NCBI GenBank assembly: GCA_005798285.1
Contig: SYKE01000102.1
Coordinates: 1 to 53,514, forward strand
Source of the DNA: Actinomycetota bacterium
GTDB taxonomy: Bacteria > Armatimonadota > SYMT01
Reading direction: 5' to 3'
DNA: 53,514 bases
Every line of letters begins with the position of its first letter. Within the stretch, counting starts at the first letter, position 1. Made by a program: the position numbers and the translations under genes. Below are positions 43,401 through 51,528 of this stretch, in pieces. The notes under the pieces are model-generated. The model was not told the DNA's origin. It saw nothing but the letters and a program-made list of their open reading frames with translations, and searched no databases.

Positions 43401-43481
43401 GCGCTCACCCTGGAGCTTCCGCCGCGGGCAAGAGTTTCCCCAAAACAGCAAGCCGACCGGCGGCCGGAGCGCTGCGACTAA
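40458..43481 (+). CDS. BTAD / NB-ARC / TPR transcriptional regulator (AfsR-SARP-like)
   Basis: A 1007-residue cytoplasmic regulator. Residues 1-240 hold a winged-helix plus BTAD segment (WHIEVLGRFRLVGGE, AACLLAYLVCRKGVPQPREVLIELLWP, SVVLSSLRRQL). An NB-ARC ATPase follows, with Walker A GPGGVGKTRLA (about 276-286) and Walker B LLILDNFEQLV (about 350). Then come NB-ARC winged-helix and TPR repeats from about 615 to 950, including AETLLRTALEIAEAAGD and ALRLAREGLELAERRG. This architecture is known in AfsR-type regulators. Start is TTG 40458, with GGAG 6-9 nt upstream; the in-frame region from 40347 overlaps the esterase. It may control the esterase or the large secreted protein downstream. Confidence 0.88.
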   Translation: MSVRWHIEVLGRFRLVGGETEIVRFSSQRAACLLAYLVCRKGVPQPREVLIELLWPECDPALGRNRLSVVLSSLRRQLEPPGVCPGAVLDSNRQSVRLCSDGCTTDLEAFLAAERAWRRAPAEARTDCLMRAARLYVGELLPGLYDEWVEVERRAIRELSAGLARDLRRIVRENPGRLDREPGVEAEAIRLSRLLEGAGSGSASAFEAAEGLCHGATSLQEESVQVSSDRTPAGRARRAPLPPVDRTYVGRRVETDQVAGLLRSSGLDEPARLVSLVGPGGVGKTRLAVEVGNVLDPTFAGRVGFVRLDDAENLEQAESALISALRLTLVGEESLAERLGLYSGDGPCLLILDNFEQLVEVGGPEWLNALLESAPTLQCLVTSRRLLRIPSEHAFSVGPLELPEGEAVSPEEAMNYSAIRLFVARGQQARPDFQITPQSVSAIVRLCRRLDGLPLSIELAAAQMQVTTPAKLYERLGSNQALVGSRRRATPPRHRSLDVAFAWSVDRLSDDSRVELCKLAMFRRSWDAPAAELLLGSNNCAEQLSSLAEWSLIQPYQSAVGVRFRLLDTLRAHLRELADFSQDVGLMARFAGHFAEVAADLSANLVKGDASVVLAEFDADYANMEYSLVWALEHQPDLAVRLSSCLGAYWHSRGLWVQGRRLLESAIAVAPDSPRLRLHLCRLLERLGEHNQAADVADVALRGFQELGDRLGEADALCVRCSGSAADRREKGLRALAIYESLGNLRGAARAELNVGIAVRDGGDIVDARHRFARALRRAREAGDLLIEAEAANALGVSALDRRDWSTAETLLRTALEIAEAAGDQPCCAMVHCNLAIILIPQRRSEDAGLHARAALAAYRQMADLGGVLLSLRSMVDVLREEGHYSDALRLAREGLELAERRGSRWGRCIHLEAMATLLTTAGRVRSAALMLGFTLAWRERHGLPMPDELMEMKALIGEAAGSRFEEWLSTGAQLNLDEALALTLELPPRARVSPKQQADRRPERCD

Positions 43482-43687
43482 GGTTTCCCTAAGGGATACC
43501 GTGCCATCTTACGATGGTGATCCGGGGCCTCTCCCACCGTTGGGCAACCTCCAGGCCTTGTGTCGGCCTCTGGATCACCGCCTGATCACTTTGCGTTGGC
43601 GATAGTCTGAGCACAGCGGCACAGATCGTCGCTCCAAAACAACATCCGGACGCGGACAGAGTCCGTGGGCCGGTGGGGTAGCAGCTC

Positions 43688-46600
43688 ATGGGGAACCGTC
43701 GCTTGGGCGGGGTACTCGCCCTTCCAACCCTTCTGGCCGCCGCGCTCTGTGCCCACGCAGCGCCTCCCACCGCTCGCCGGGTCCGCGCCAGCGGCGCTCC
43801 CACCATCGTGCGGCAGATCACCTACAGCCAGCTCACTTCGCAGGAGAATCTGAATGTACGGATCGGCGGCAACCGGGCGCCCGTCATCAGCGGCGCCGGG
43901 AACCGCGTTGCTTACGCGCTCAGTTCAAACCCCAATCGGGTCTTCGTCGTCGACTTCGACGGCAGCAACAACCGTGAGATCGACACTTACGCTCCTCTGG
44001 TCTTCACCGATCCCATCCTGAGCATTTCCGAGGATGGCGGTACCGTCGCGATCAGCGACGAAGTTCAGATCCGGGTGGCCTCCGCCGATGGCGCGGTAAA
44101 GCGAACCCTGATCACGCTGCAGAGCAACGAGATCAACCAGATCCGCCTGGCAGGGAACACCGGGAAGGTCTACTTCACCGTCTACCGGGACACCCAGACC
44201 ACCGGAATGGCGCCCATTCAGCGGGGAATCTGGCGAATCAACATTGATGGGACCGGACTGCAGCAGGTGGTCACTCCCGCCATGGTGGCGGGGACGGTCG
44301 GACTGCCCGCCAACAACCTCGCCTTTTTCGGAGACGCGAACAATTGTATGGACGTCAGCGATGACGGCGGCCGGATCGTCTTCACCACGCGTGTAAACGC
44401 TGCAGGCGATCGGTTCTCCCTCTTCACTTGCGGCGGCGATGGCAGCGGACTGATCCGTCAGAACAGCAGCGAGATCTTCATCGAAAGCATTGCCATCAGC
44501 GGCAATGGCGCCCGGATCGCCTACAAGGTTAACTACGTAGAGTTCCAGCGCCTCTTCACTTGCGATGCTGCCTTCAGCAGTGTGATTCAGTTGGCGGGGA
44601 GCGGCGAGGGATTGGTCGGCGTCGGAAACGGCGTGCTTCCGTCGGCAGACAGGCAGACGCTCAGCTTCGACGGGTCTCGGTTGCTGGCGGGTTCGTCGGG
44701 GCTGGTCTTCGCGGCGGACGGCTCGTCCGCATTCCCGTTGGGGCAGCGTGGAACAGACATTCCGGGCAAGTTTCGTATTACGACGGAGTACTTCGAGAGC
44801 GGAACGATGAGTTCGGACGGCAAGCGCTTTGCCTACATCCCTCCGTTCAACTTCTTCGTGGCGGACCCGGCCAACTTCAATCGCTTCAGTCAGGTGGCTG
44901 TGGCCGAACTGGACGCCGCCTCGCTTGGGCCGTGCCCCTCCGTAACGCAGCCTCAGATCACCCCACCGTTCATCTTGCGAGACGGCTCCACGCGAGCGAC
45001 GGTCTCTGCGGCGATCGCTGGTGGTCTCGGGACCATCCAGGGCAATTACGTCCAGGTCCTGTCCGGCAACAAGACACAGGAGCAGGACATCTTTGCAGAT
45101 CCGCTTGAGGATGGCGGGATCAACGGCGACCTGGTGGCGGGAGACGGGATCTTCACTCACAACGAGGTTGCCACGAACCGCAACTTCACCACGGTCGCGT
45201 TAGGTCCCCGTCCGGTCCGGATTCAATGCGATAGCCGCACTGCAAGTGGGCTGCGCCGCGCTACGGTGCTGGATGTGGCGCCGCTCGAAGTCGTCACCAC
45301 GCATCCGAAACCGGTCGTCTCAGCACTCTTCCCCCGAAGGGCCCGTCGCGGTGGAGAGGTCAGTCCCGTGTTCCTGCAGGGGACCAATCTCTTCGCGCCG
45401 TCGACGATCAAAGTGCTGCTTGCCGGCACTTCGGACCCGAATTGCGTTGTGACCAACGTTTCGGTGCTGGATGGGTCTACCCTCACCTTCACGCTGACGC
45501 TCGGGGCCGGCGCGGCATTGGGAGATCGCGTCGTTCAGGTCTCGAACCTGGGTGGAGACTCCACGACGGTCGCCTCGGCTCTGAACACATTCACCGTGAC
45601 GGATCTTCCGGCGCCTCCGGACACGGATCATCCGGCGATCGTCGACAACTCCGTAACGCCCACCGATCTCACCAGCGCCGGTGGAACGGTGAACTTCACC
45701 GTCGACGTGCGGGACAACGTGGGAGCCGCCGCCGCGGAGGTTCGGATCACCGATCCTGACAACACTCAGCGAACGGTGACCCTGACGCCCGTCACGGCCA
45801 GCATTCGAGCACAGGGCACACTGACCCGGTTCTCGGGTAGCGCAGCGTTCCCGGCGAACACGGGGGCCACGCGGAAGCGGCACCGGATCGCGTTTGTCGC
45901 GAAGGATGCAGCCGGAAACACCGCCGGGCCCGTGAATGCGCCGTCGGTGTTTGTCGATCCGTCCCCCACGCCGGACACCGATGAGCCTTCCATCACCGCC
46001 AACACGGTCGTGCCGACGGATTTGCCCGCGGGCGGCGGCAACGCTGCCTTCACCCTGGATGTGCGGGACAATGTGGGAGCAGCTTCGGCAGAGGTTCGTA
46101 TCACGGATCCAGACAACAACGTCCGCACCGTGGCGCTCTCGGTGAGCGCCTCCGGCGTCCGACCGTTTGGAACACTCACCCGTTTCTCGGGCTCTGCGTC
46201 GTTCCCCGCAAACTCGACGATCGCTGCGAAACGGCACCGTGTGGCGTTCTTTGCGAAGGATGCTGCCGGGAACACCGCCGGACCGGTGAACGGCACTGCG
46301 GTTACGGTGGCAGCTTCGGCGTCTCCGGACACCGATCCCCCTGCCGTCTCCGAAAACAACGTGGACCCCACCGACCTGTCCTTCGAGGGGGGTGACGTGA
46401 CGTTCACGGCCGACGTTCGGGACAACGTCGAGGTGGCGTCGGCGCAGGTCCGGGTAACCGACCCGTCCGGCGGATCTCAGACCATCAATCTCACCCGGCT
46501 CTCGGCTTCGATCACCGCCCAGGGAGTGCTGGCGCGATTCACCGGGACGACCACCATCCCCGCCAATTCAGCGGAGACGGCCAAACGCTACCGGGTCCAC

Positions 46601-46999
46601 TTCACGGCCACCGACACGGCAGGCAACGCCACCGCGCCCGTGCGGGGGGAAGCGATCGTGGTGGGTCCGAACAATCTGCCCCCGACGGTTCGCACGGTTA
46701 CCATCGCCCCCAACCAGCTCCCGTCGGCGGGCGGCAGGGTGGACTTCACGGCAAACGTTCGGGCCGGCACGCCCACTCCAACGGTAACCATCACGATCGT
46801 GCAGCCGGGAACCCGACCGAAGACGATCGCTACGGTCACCATGAGGAGCAAAGGCTCCGGCAACTTCGCGGGATCTGCGACGTTGAAGAAGAACAACGGT
46901 CGGACTGCCGTTACCTACAACGTCCTGATCACGGCCAAGGACCGCTTCGGGACCGACGGTCCGCGAGAGGTGGGTACGATCACGATCATGCCGAGGTAA
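43688..46999 (+). CDS. Large secreted protein: beta-propeller, TIG and Ig-like repeats
   Basis: An 1103-residue secreted protein. Signal peptide MGNRRLGGVLALPTLLAAALC (cut near AHAAPP). Residues about 45-440 have repeated blades of WD40/TolB-like type (VISGAGNRVAYALSSNPNRVFVVDFDGSNNREI, ISEDGGTVAIS, CMDVSDDGGRIVFTT). About 540-640 is an IPT/TIG domain (VVSALFPRRARRGGEVSPVFLQGTNL). Three close Ig-like repeats follow at about 648-745, 753-850 and 858-955 (DTDHPAIVDNSVTPTDLTSAGG, VRDNVG), and a fourth more distant one at 970-1103. A surface or extracellular sensing or adhesion role is plausible. It is alone between the BTAD regulator and the M48 peptidase. Confidence 0.85.
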   Translation: MGNRRLGGVLALPTLLAAALCAHAAPPTARRVRASGAPTIVRQITYSQLTSQENLNVRIGGNRAPVISGAGNRVAYALSSNPNRVFVVDFDGSNNREIDTYAPLVFTDPILSISEDGGTVAISDEVQIRVASADGAVKRTLITLQSNEINQIRLAGNTGKVYFTVYRDTQTTGMAPIQRGIWRINIDGTGLQQVVTPAMVAGTVGLPANNLAFFGDANNCMDVSDDGGRIVFTTRVNAAGDRFSLFTCGGDGSGLIRQNSSEIFIESIAISGNGARIAYKVNYVEFQRLFTCDAAFSSVIQLAGSGEGLVGVGNGVLPSADRQTLSFDGSRLLAGSSGLVFAADGSSAFPLGQRGTDIPGKFRITTEYFESGTMSSDGKRFAYIPPFNFFVADPANFNRFSQVAVAELDAASLGPCPSVTQPQITPPFILRDGSTRATVSAAIAGGLGTIQGNYVQVLSGNKTQEQDIFADPLEDGGINGDLVAGDGIFTHNEVATNRNFTTVALGPRPVRIQCDSRTASGLRRATVLDVAPLEVVTTHPKPVVSALFPRRARRGGEVSPVFLQGTNLFAPSTIKVLLAGTSDPNCVVTNVSVLDGSTLTFTLTLGAGAALGDRVVQVSNLGGDSTTVASALNTFTVTDLPAPPDTDHPAIVDNSVTPTDLTSAGGTVNFTVDVRDNVGAAAAEVRITDPDNTQRTVTLTPVTASIRAQGTLTRFSGSAAFPANTGATRKRHRIAFVAKDAAGNTAGPVNAPSVFVDPSPTPDTDEPSITANTVVPTDLPAGGGNAAFTLDVRDNVGAASAEVRITDPDNNVRTVALSVSASGVRPFGTLTRFSGSASFPANSTIAAKRHRVAFFAKDAAGNTAGPVNGTAVTVAASASPDTDPPAVSENNVDPTDLSFEGGDVTFTADVRDNVEVASAQVRVTDPSGGSQTINLTRLSASITAQGVLARFTGTTTIPANSAETAKRYRVHFTATDTAGNATAPVRGEAIVVGPNNLPPTVRTVTIAPNQLPSAGGRVDFTANVRAGTPTPTVTITIVQPGTRPKTIATVTMRSKGSGNFAGSATLKKNNGRTAVTYNVLITAKDRFGTDGPREVGTITIMPR

Positions 47000-47058
47000 C
47001 GTAGTTCCTTCTGGAACGATCGGCCGGAGCGGAGAGTCTTTGTCTCCGGCGCAGGAAT

Positions 47059-47092
47059 CGAGCACGGCGTGGAGTCATCCGTGCCGTGCTCG
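47059..47092. terminator. Hairpin terminator between convergent genes
   Basis: A 10-bp stem CGAGCACGGC/GCCGTGCTCG (47059-47068 with 47083-47092) with a 14-nt loop that itself can pair, followed by TTGTTT. It serves the large secreted gene and, in reverse, probably M48. Confidence 0.7.
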
Positions 47093-47137
47093 TTGTTTCC
47101 GCGGCCAGGGTTCCGCCGGATTGACGGCCGGGGGTGG

Positions 47138-48472
47138 CTACGGGGAGGACAGTGGCGGAGTCTCCGCAGCCGGAGCGTCCGGGGCACGGCCCTCCCTCAG
47201 GGCCCGGTCGATGCGTTCTTGCAGCGGTGGGTGACTGTACATCCAGAGCACGATCCACTGCGGCGGTCTCGGGTTCGAAAGATTCTGTTCACTCATCTTC
47301 ACGAAGGCGGAAGCCACGGCCGTTCGGTCCGGTGAGAGTCGAAGCGACCAGGCGTCCGCCCGGCGTTCCATGGTTCTGGAGACAGCCGACGTGAGCGGCG
47401 AGCTCAGGAAGTTGGCGATATTCATCAGCAGGAGAAGCAGCGGCAGCGCCGCGAGGTCGTCGAGACTCCGGACTTCCCAACGTTCGCTGCTCCTGGTGAG
47501 CAGGCGCCGCCCCACGCGATCCGTGCCCCAGAGTAGGAAAAACGTCCCCACGCAGGCGGCGGCCAGACCGAAGTAGACGTGTCGCTCAGCGTAATGCCCC
47601 ATCTCGTGGGCCAGCACCGAGAGCACTTCGTCCTCATCGAGCTTGTTCAGCAGGTTGTCCCACATCACGATGCGGGCCGTGCCTCCCACGCCCGTGACAT
47701 AGGCGTTGAGAGAGCGAGTTCGGCGGCTCGCGTCGACCTGAAACAGCCGGGAGTCTGCGATGCCCGCCTGGAGCGCCAGGGATCGGATCTTGGCGGCGAG
47801 TTCCTGGTTGCGGAGAGGTTCGAACCGGTTGAACAGGGGATCAATGAGAATGGGGGTTAGGAGAAACCCGAAGACATAGAGTGGAATGGCGCCGAGACCC
47901 GCTAGGAACCACCATCGGCTCGGGCTGCGACGCATGAGCATGTGGACCACCAGGATCACCGGCGTCCCCACGGCCACGCTGATCAGGAGGCTCTTGGCCC
48001 GATCGCCGAACCACATCCCGAGGGTGTTGGTGGCCAACCCGTACTGGTGCGGCAGGATGAAGCTCGAGTACAGCCCGATCGGGAGCAGCAGCAGACTCTG
48101 TCCGCCGAGGAGCGCGCCATAGAAGGCGGCGGTCCGAAGCACGGGATTGCGGATGCGTGCTTCCACGGCGTCTCGAAGCCGGCTGCTCCAACGAAGACGC
48201 AGCGACGCGGCCAACGTACCCAGAGCGACGCCGGTGATTGCGAAGTAGAGCCCGTACCTCTGGTTGGAATAACGGACCATCCGATCCGAGACGTCGACCG
48301 TCAGACGTCGATCTCCCACGGCAGGCTCGCCGGGGGGCTCATTCACCCGGGGTGTCGTGGAAGCATCGGCTGCCTGGGCAGACGCCGACTGTGCCGAGGA
48401 GCGGCGTGCCAGTACGCACGCCGCCCCCAGAACGGCGCCGGCGAACAACCCCAGCAGCGTTCGCCGTTTCAT
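47138..48472 (-). CDS. M48 family metallopeptidase (Ste24-like)
   Basis: A 444-residue membrane zinc peptidase. It has a signal-like N-terminal region (LLGLFAGAVLGAACVL), five or more further hydrophobic segments, the zinc motif H289-E-x2-H293 (VLAHEMGHYAERH) and a distal MERRADAW Glu ligand. NAYVTG at about 257-262 fits the substrate strand of Ste24 proteases. In bacteria, similar enzymes (HtpX/Ste24) deal with damaged membrane proteins. ATG 48472 is preceded by a TTG; ATG was chosen. It ends near the convergent secreted gene. Confidence 0.9.
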   Translation of the reverse strand: MKRRTLLGLFAGAVLGAACVLARRSSAQSASAQAADASTTPRVNEPPGEPAVGDRRLTVDVSDRMVRYSNQRYGLYFAITGVALGTLAASLRLRWSSRLRDAVEARIRNPVLRTAAFYGALLGGQSLLLLPIGLYSSFILPHQYGLATNTLGMWFGDRAKSLLISVAVGTPVILVVHMLMRRSPSRWWFLAGLGAIPLYVFGFLLTPILIDPLFNRFEPLRNQELAAKIRSLALQAGIADSRLFQVDASRRTRSLNAYVTGVGGTARIVMWDNLLNKLDEDEVLSVLAHEMGHYAERHVYFGLAAACVGTFFLLWGTDRVGRRLLTRSSERWEVRSLDDLAALPLLLLLMNIANFLSSPLTSAVSRTMERRADAWSLRLSPDRTAVASAFVKMSEQNLSNPRPPQWIVLWMYSHPPLQERIDRALREGRAPDAPAAETPPLSSP

Positions 48473-48502
48473 CAATTGTGATGTCCGATCCTGGCTCGAT
48501 GC

Positions 48503-49531
48503 CTAGACGGTGCGAACGACGGTTTCCACCGTACCGCCCTCAATGGATTTGATCGCGGCTTCGATCACTTCCTGAACCGCGAGCCCGTCCTCGCCGCTGG
48601 CTTCGATCTCCTCGCGGGGGGCGCCGGCGCCCACCTGCTCGATCCAGCGGTGGATGCGGTTCTTGAAGGTGGCGTTGAAACCCATCACGCCACCCATGAT
48701 GCTGTTGCGAATGACGGTGAGTTCGTCGCCCCGGCGGGGGAAGAGTGTGAGTTCCTCGAAGCAGTTGTCCAGCACAAACCGCCCCTCGGTTCCCATCACC
48801 TCGCAGCGTTCCAGGTTGTGCTTGGGCGCCGCATCGTAGCTTCCCGTAAGGTGCCCGACGACGCCGTTATCGAACTCCATATTGATCTGCGCGTTCGACC
48901 AGCAAACCCGAGGGGTTCCATCGGCCTTCGGGGCGTGGTTGGCGAAGGCCTGCACCCGCTTCACGTCGCCGCAGAAGAACCGCATGATGTCCACGGAATG
49001 CGGATGCAGCGCTTTGAGGTGGAACCAGGGGGATGTCTCGTTCGGGTTGTCGATCCACATGATCATGTTGATCAGGAGGAGCTGGCCCAGCTTCCCCTCG
49101 TCGATCCACTTTCGGGCCCGCTCGGCGGGGGGCACGAAGCGGTGGTTCAGATTGATCCCGAAGTAGAGCCCCTTTTCGCGGGCAGTGCGGACCATATCAC
49201 GCGCGTGCTCAATGTTGTTGGAGATGGGCTTCTCGCACAGGACGTGCTTGCCGGCGGCGAAGCACTCCATCACCGGCTCGTAGTGCCAGCCTCCGTTTTC
49301 GGGACCTCCGGTGGTCACGGATACGCTGTCCAGGTCTGCCGACTTCAGCAGATCCGCCACGCTGTAGAACGCTGGGACGCCCCAACGCGCCGCGGCCTCG
49401 TCTGCCCGGGCGCGGTCGATGTCGCACACGGCGACCAGTTCGGCTCCGGGATCGTTCTTGTACACGTCGGCGTGCGTGTTGCCGATCGCGCGCATCCCTA
49501 CCACGCCAACTCTTAGCTTGTTGTTGCTCAT
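48503..49531 (-). CDS. Gfo/Idh/MocA family oxidoreductase
   Basis: A 342-residue sugar oxidoreductase of the same family as the gene at 21172 but a different branch. Rossmann loop GVVGMRAIGNTH (9-20) is altered relative to GxGxxG. The cofactor motif is E100-K101-P102 in LCEKPISNN. The C-terminal domain has HPHSVDIMRFFCGDV, with H-x3-D. ATG 49531 has GGGGAC directly upstream. It is read in the minus strand before M48 (30 nt apart), and may be an operon with it. The substrate is not recognisable. Confidence 0.92.
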   Translation of the reverse strand: MSNNKLRVGVVGMRAIGNTHADVYKNDPGAELVAVCDIDRARADEAAARWGVPAFYSVADLLKSADLDSVSVTTGGPENGGWHYEPVMECFAAGKHVLCEKPISNNIEHARDMVRTAREKGLYFGINLNHRFVPPAERARKWIDEGKLGQLLLINMIMWIDNPNETSPWFHLKALHPHSVDIMRFFCGDVKRVQAFANHAPKADGTPRVCWSNAQINMEFDNGVVGHLTGSYDAAPKHNLERCEVMGTEGRFVLDNCFEELTLFPRRGDELTVIRNSIMGGVMGFNATFKNRIHRWIEQVGAGAPREEIEASGEDGLAVQEVIEAAIKSIEGGTVETVVRTV

Positions 49532-49832
49532 GTCCCCGTGCTTCCAAGACCCATCGCCCCAACGCGCTCGGGTCCTTCCCGAAGGAATCCTCCGGAACTC
49601 ACCTCACTTCATCCGTTCTAAGACGGTTCCCTCCCGAATTGTAGAACCGCACCGTGCGAACACGGCACTCTAATCGATACAGGTACAGTGGTGAACAGAC
49701 GTCTGACGAGGATGTTGTGAGCGATACCACAACCCTACGAGGAACCGAACGGGTTCCCCAGGAGTTTATTCAATACGGGGGCACGATGGTGAGAACCATT
49801 GTGCGGTCCGCTCTGTGGAAGGAGCGACTCCA
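49532..49832. other. Intergenic region between divergent oxidoreductase and sigma gene
   Basis: No gene supported. Two small dyads are visible near the sigma gene: GGAACC/GGTTCC (49741-49746 with 49752-49757) and ATGGT-GAGA-ACCAT (49786-49799). They lie in the probable leader of the sigma gene. Promoters for both divergent genes must be here but could not be fixed by eye. Confidence 0.35.
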
Positions 49833-50426
49833 ATGATGATGCCACTGCGAACTGAAGCGGAAGTCGACCGATTGGTCAAGGACAACCGCAAGCTCGTTGA
49901 GTACATGGTGAACCGGTACTTGAAGCGGTTCTACGTCGGTTCCATGGAACGCGACGACCTGGTGTCGTGGGGATTGATGGGACTCGTCAATGCTGCCCGC
50001 GCCTGGGATCCGGCCCGGAGTGCTTCCTTTTCCACACTGGCCTGTCGGGCGATCGAACGGATGATCATTCGTGGGGTAAACCGCGAGTGGCGTCCCGAAC
50101 GGGAACAGGCGACTGTTAGCCTGGACCAGTTGATCTCCGGACAGCACGGCGAGGGAGAGGATCGGTTCGTCGATCAATTGCCGGCGGATGAGGACATTGA
50201 GCGGAGGATGCTCGCGACCGAACGCGAGGTCGCCGTCAAGTCCGCCATCAGCAGGCTGAGCGATGAGCAGCAGGAGCTCCTCCATCGGCATTACTACGAG
50301 CAGGAAACCGTGCAAGACATTGCGCGCCGGCTGGGACTTAGCCGTCAGGGAGTCTACTCTCGAGAGAAGGCGATCTTCCGACAGCTTCGCGCGGAACTGG
50401 AAGACGGCGCCGCAATGGCGGCCTGA
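49833..50426 (+). CDS. Sigma-70 family RNA polymerase sigma factor (SigB/F/WhiG-like)
   Basis: A 197-residue sigma factor. Region 2 (residues 15-75) has KLVEYMVNRYLKRFYVGSMERDDLVSWGLMGLVNAARAWDP and FSTLACRAIERMIIRGVN, typical of alternative sigma factors of the B/F/WhiG branch rather than ECF. A short middle segment follows. Region 4 (about 130-190) has the helix-turn-helix ETVQDIARRLGLSRQGVYSREKAIFRQL. It selects promoters for stress or developmental genes. ATG 49833 has AAGGAG 8 nt upstream, and was chosen over GTG 49815. No anti-sigma gene is adjacent. A hairpin lies 40 nt after the stop. Confidence 0.92.
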   Translation: MMMPLRTEAEVDRLVKDNRKLVEYMVNRYLKRFYVGSMERDDLVSWGLMGLVNAARAWDPARSASFSTLACRAIERMIIRGVNREWRPEREQATVSLDQLISGQHGEGEDRFVDQLPADEDIERRMLATEREVAVKSAISRLSDEQQELLHRHYYEQETVQDIARRLGLSRQGVYSREKAIFRQLRAELEDGAAMAA

Positions 50427-50466
50427 TGAACTGCGCTGAGGCCTCGTGTCCCGCCAACGGGGCTGG

Positions 50467-50498
50467 GCGGGAGGTCCGATCGAACTCGGACCTCCCGC
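50467..50498. terminator. Perfect 13-bp hairpin between convergent genes
   Basis: Stem GCGGGAGGTCCGA/TCGGACCTCCCGC around a 6-nt loop, no T tail. It separates the sigma gene from the aldo/keto reductase on the other strand. Confidence 0.65.
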
Positions 50499-50550
50499 GG
50501 CGCACGCTCAAGTCCGGGTGGGTCGCCTCTTGCCGGCGGTCCCCCGAAGT

Positions 50551-51528
50551 CTATTCGGTCGGCTCCCCGAAGGCAGCAGGTGAACGGAGAGAGTTCAACT
50601 CCTGAACTACCGTATCTGGGAGTAAGATGTCCGCAGCGCCCAGACCCTCCATGAGGTGAGCGATGTCTCCGGTCCCCAGCAGCGGGATGGCGACCGGGTT
50701 GTGCTGGATCAGCCAGGCCAGCGCGATTTGGGTGGGGGTGGCTGTGAGTTCGGTCGCCAGCGCGGACACTCGATCCCTCAGCCTCTGGTTGAGATCTGTG
50801 CCGAAATTCCCGTCCGCGTGGGATCGTCCGGCGAAAAACCCCTGCGCCGTCGGCGTGTAAGCTGCGATCGGCAACTTCTGCTCGCGGTGAAACGCGGCGA
50901 GTTTCGAGGTCACGTAGCGCGTTGTGGGATCGCTTCCGGGCTCCCACCGCGGCACGGCCAGGCTCCACTGGTACTGATTGACCGCGAATCCGCGTCCACC
51001 GACCTTCCGGGCGCAGGCTTCGTATGCCGTCAGCCGTTCGAGTGACCAGTTGCTGGAGCCGGTTTCCCGGACTATACCGTTGAGAACCAGAGATTCGAGG
51101 GCGTCGTGGATCTCATCCACCGGAACCCGCGGGTCGTCGCGGTGGAGGTAGTAGAGATCGATCCGGTCGACTCCCATTCGCTCCATGCTTTCCCGAGCGT
51201 CCGCCTCAATCCGTTCCGGCGAGAGAAATGCTTCTGGACGCAGATACGACTCACCGAATGTGGGATGACCTCCTTTGGTGGCGATGAGAACCTCACTGCG
51301 GAGCCCGAGTCGCTGAAGGCATCGACCCAACTCGCGTTCGCTGCACCCCGCCCCCTCGGGAGCCCAACACGCGTAGCAGTGCGCGGTATCCAGAAAATTC
51401 CCGCCTGCGGCCAGATAGCGACTCAGCACTTCCTCGGCTGCGGCGCCACGCACTCGGGTTCCGAAGCCGCCCAGACCCAACCCGATGTGGGAGACGCAAA
51501 GCTCGGCGCCGACCGTGAGTCGTCTCAT
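50551..51528 (-). CDS. Aldo/keto reductase
   Basis: A 325-residue NADPH-dependent reductase of the AKR barrel family. The tetrad is visible: Asp and Tyr in NFLDTAHCYACW, Lys in ATKGGH, His in YYLHRDD. The C-terminal NADP-binding part has VAIPLLGTGDIAHLMEG. It resembles YajO/YccK-like or D-threo-aldose-type members. It overlaps the upstream methyltransferase by 4 nt (ATGA), with GGGAG before the ATG at 51528, so translation is likely coupled. A link between this reductase and DNA methylation is unknown. Confidence 0.92.
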   Translation of the reverse strand: MRRLTVGAELCVSHIGLGLGGFGTRVRGAAAEEVLSRYLAAGGNFLDTAHCYACWAPEGAGCSERELGRCLQRLGLRSEVLIATKGGHPTFGESYLRPEAFLSPERIEADARESMERMGVDRIDLYYLHRDDPRVPVDEIHDALESLVLNGIVRETGSSNWSLERLTAYEACARKVGGRGFAVNQYQWSLAVPRWEPGSDPTTRYVTSKLAAFHREQKLPIAAYTPTAQGFFAGRSHADGNFGTDLNQRLRDRVSALATELTATPTQIALAWLIQHNPVAIPLLGTGDIAHLMEGLGAADILLPDTVVQELNSLRSPAAFGEPTE

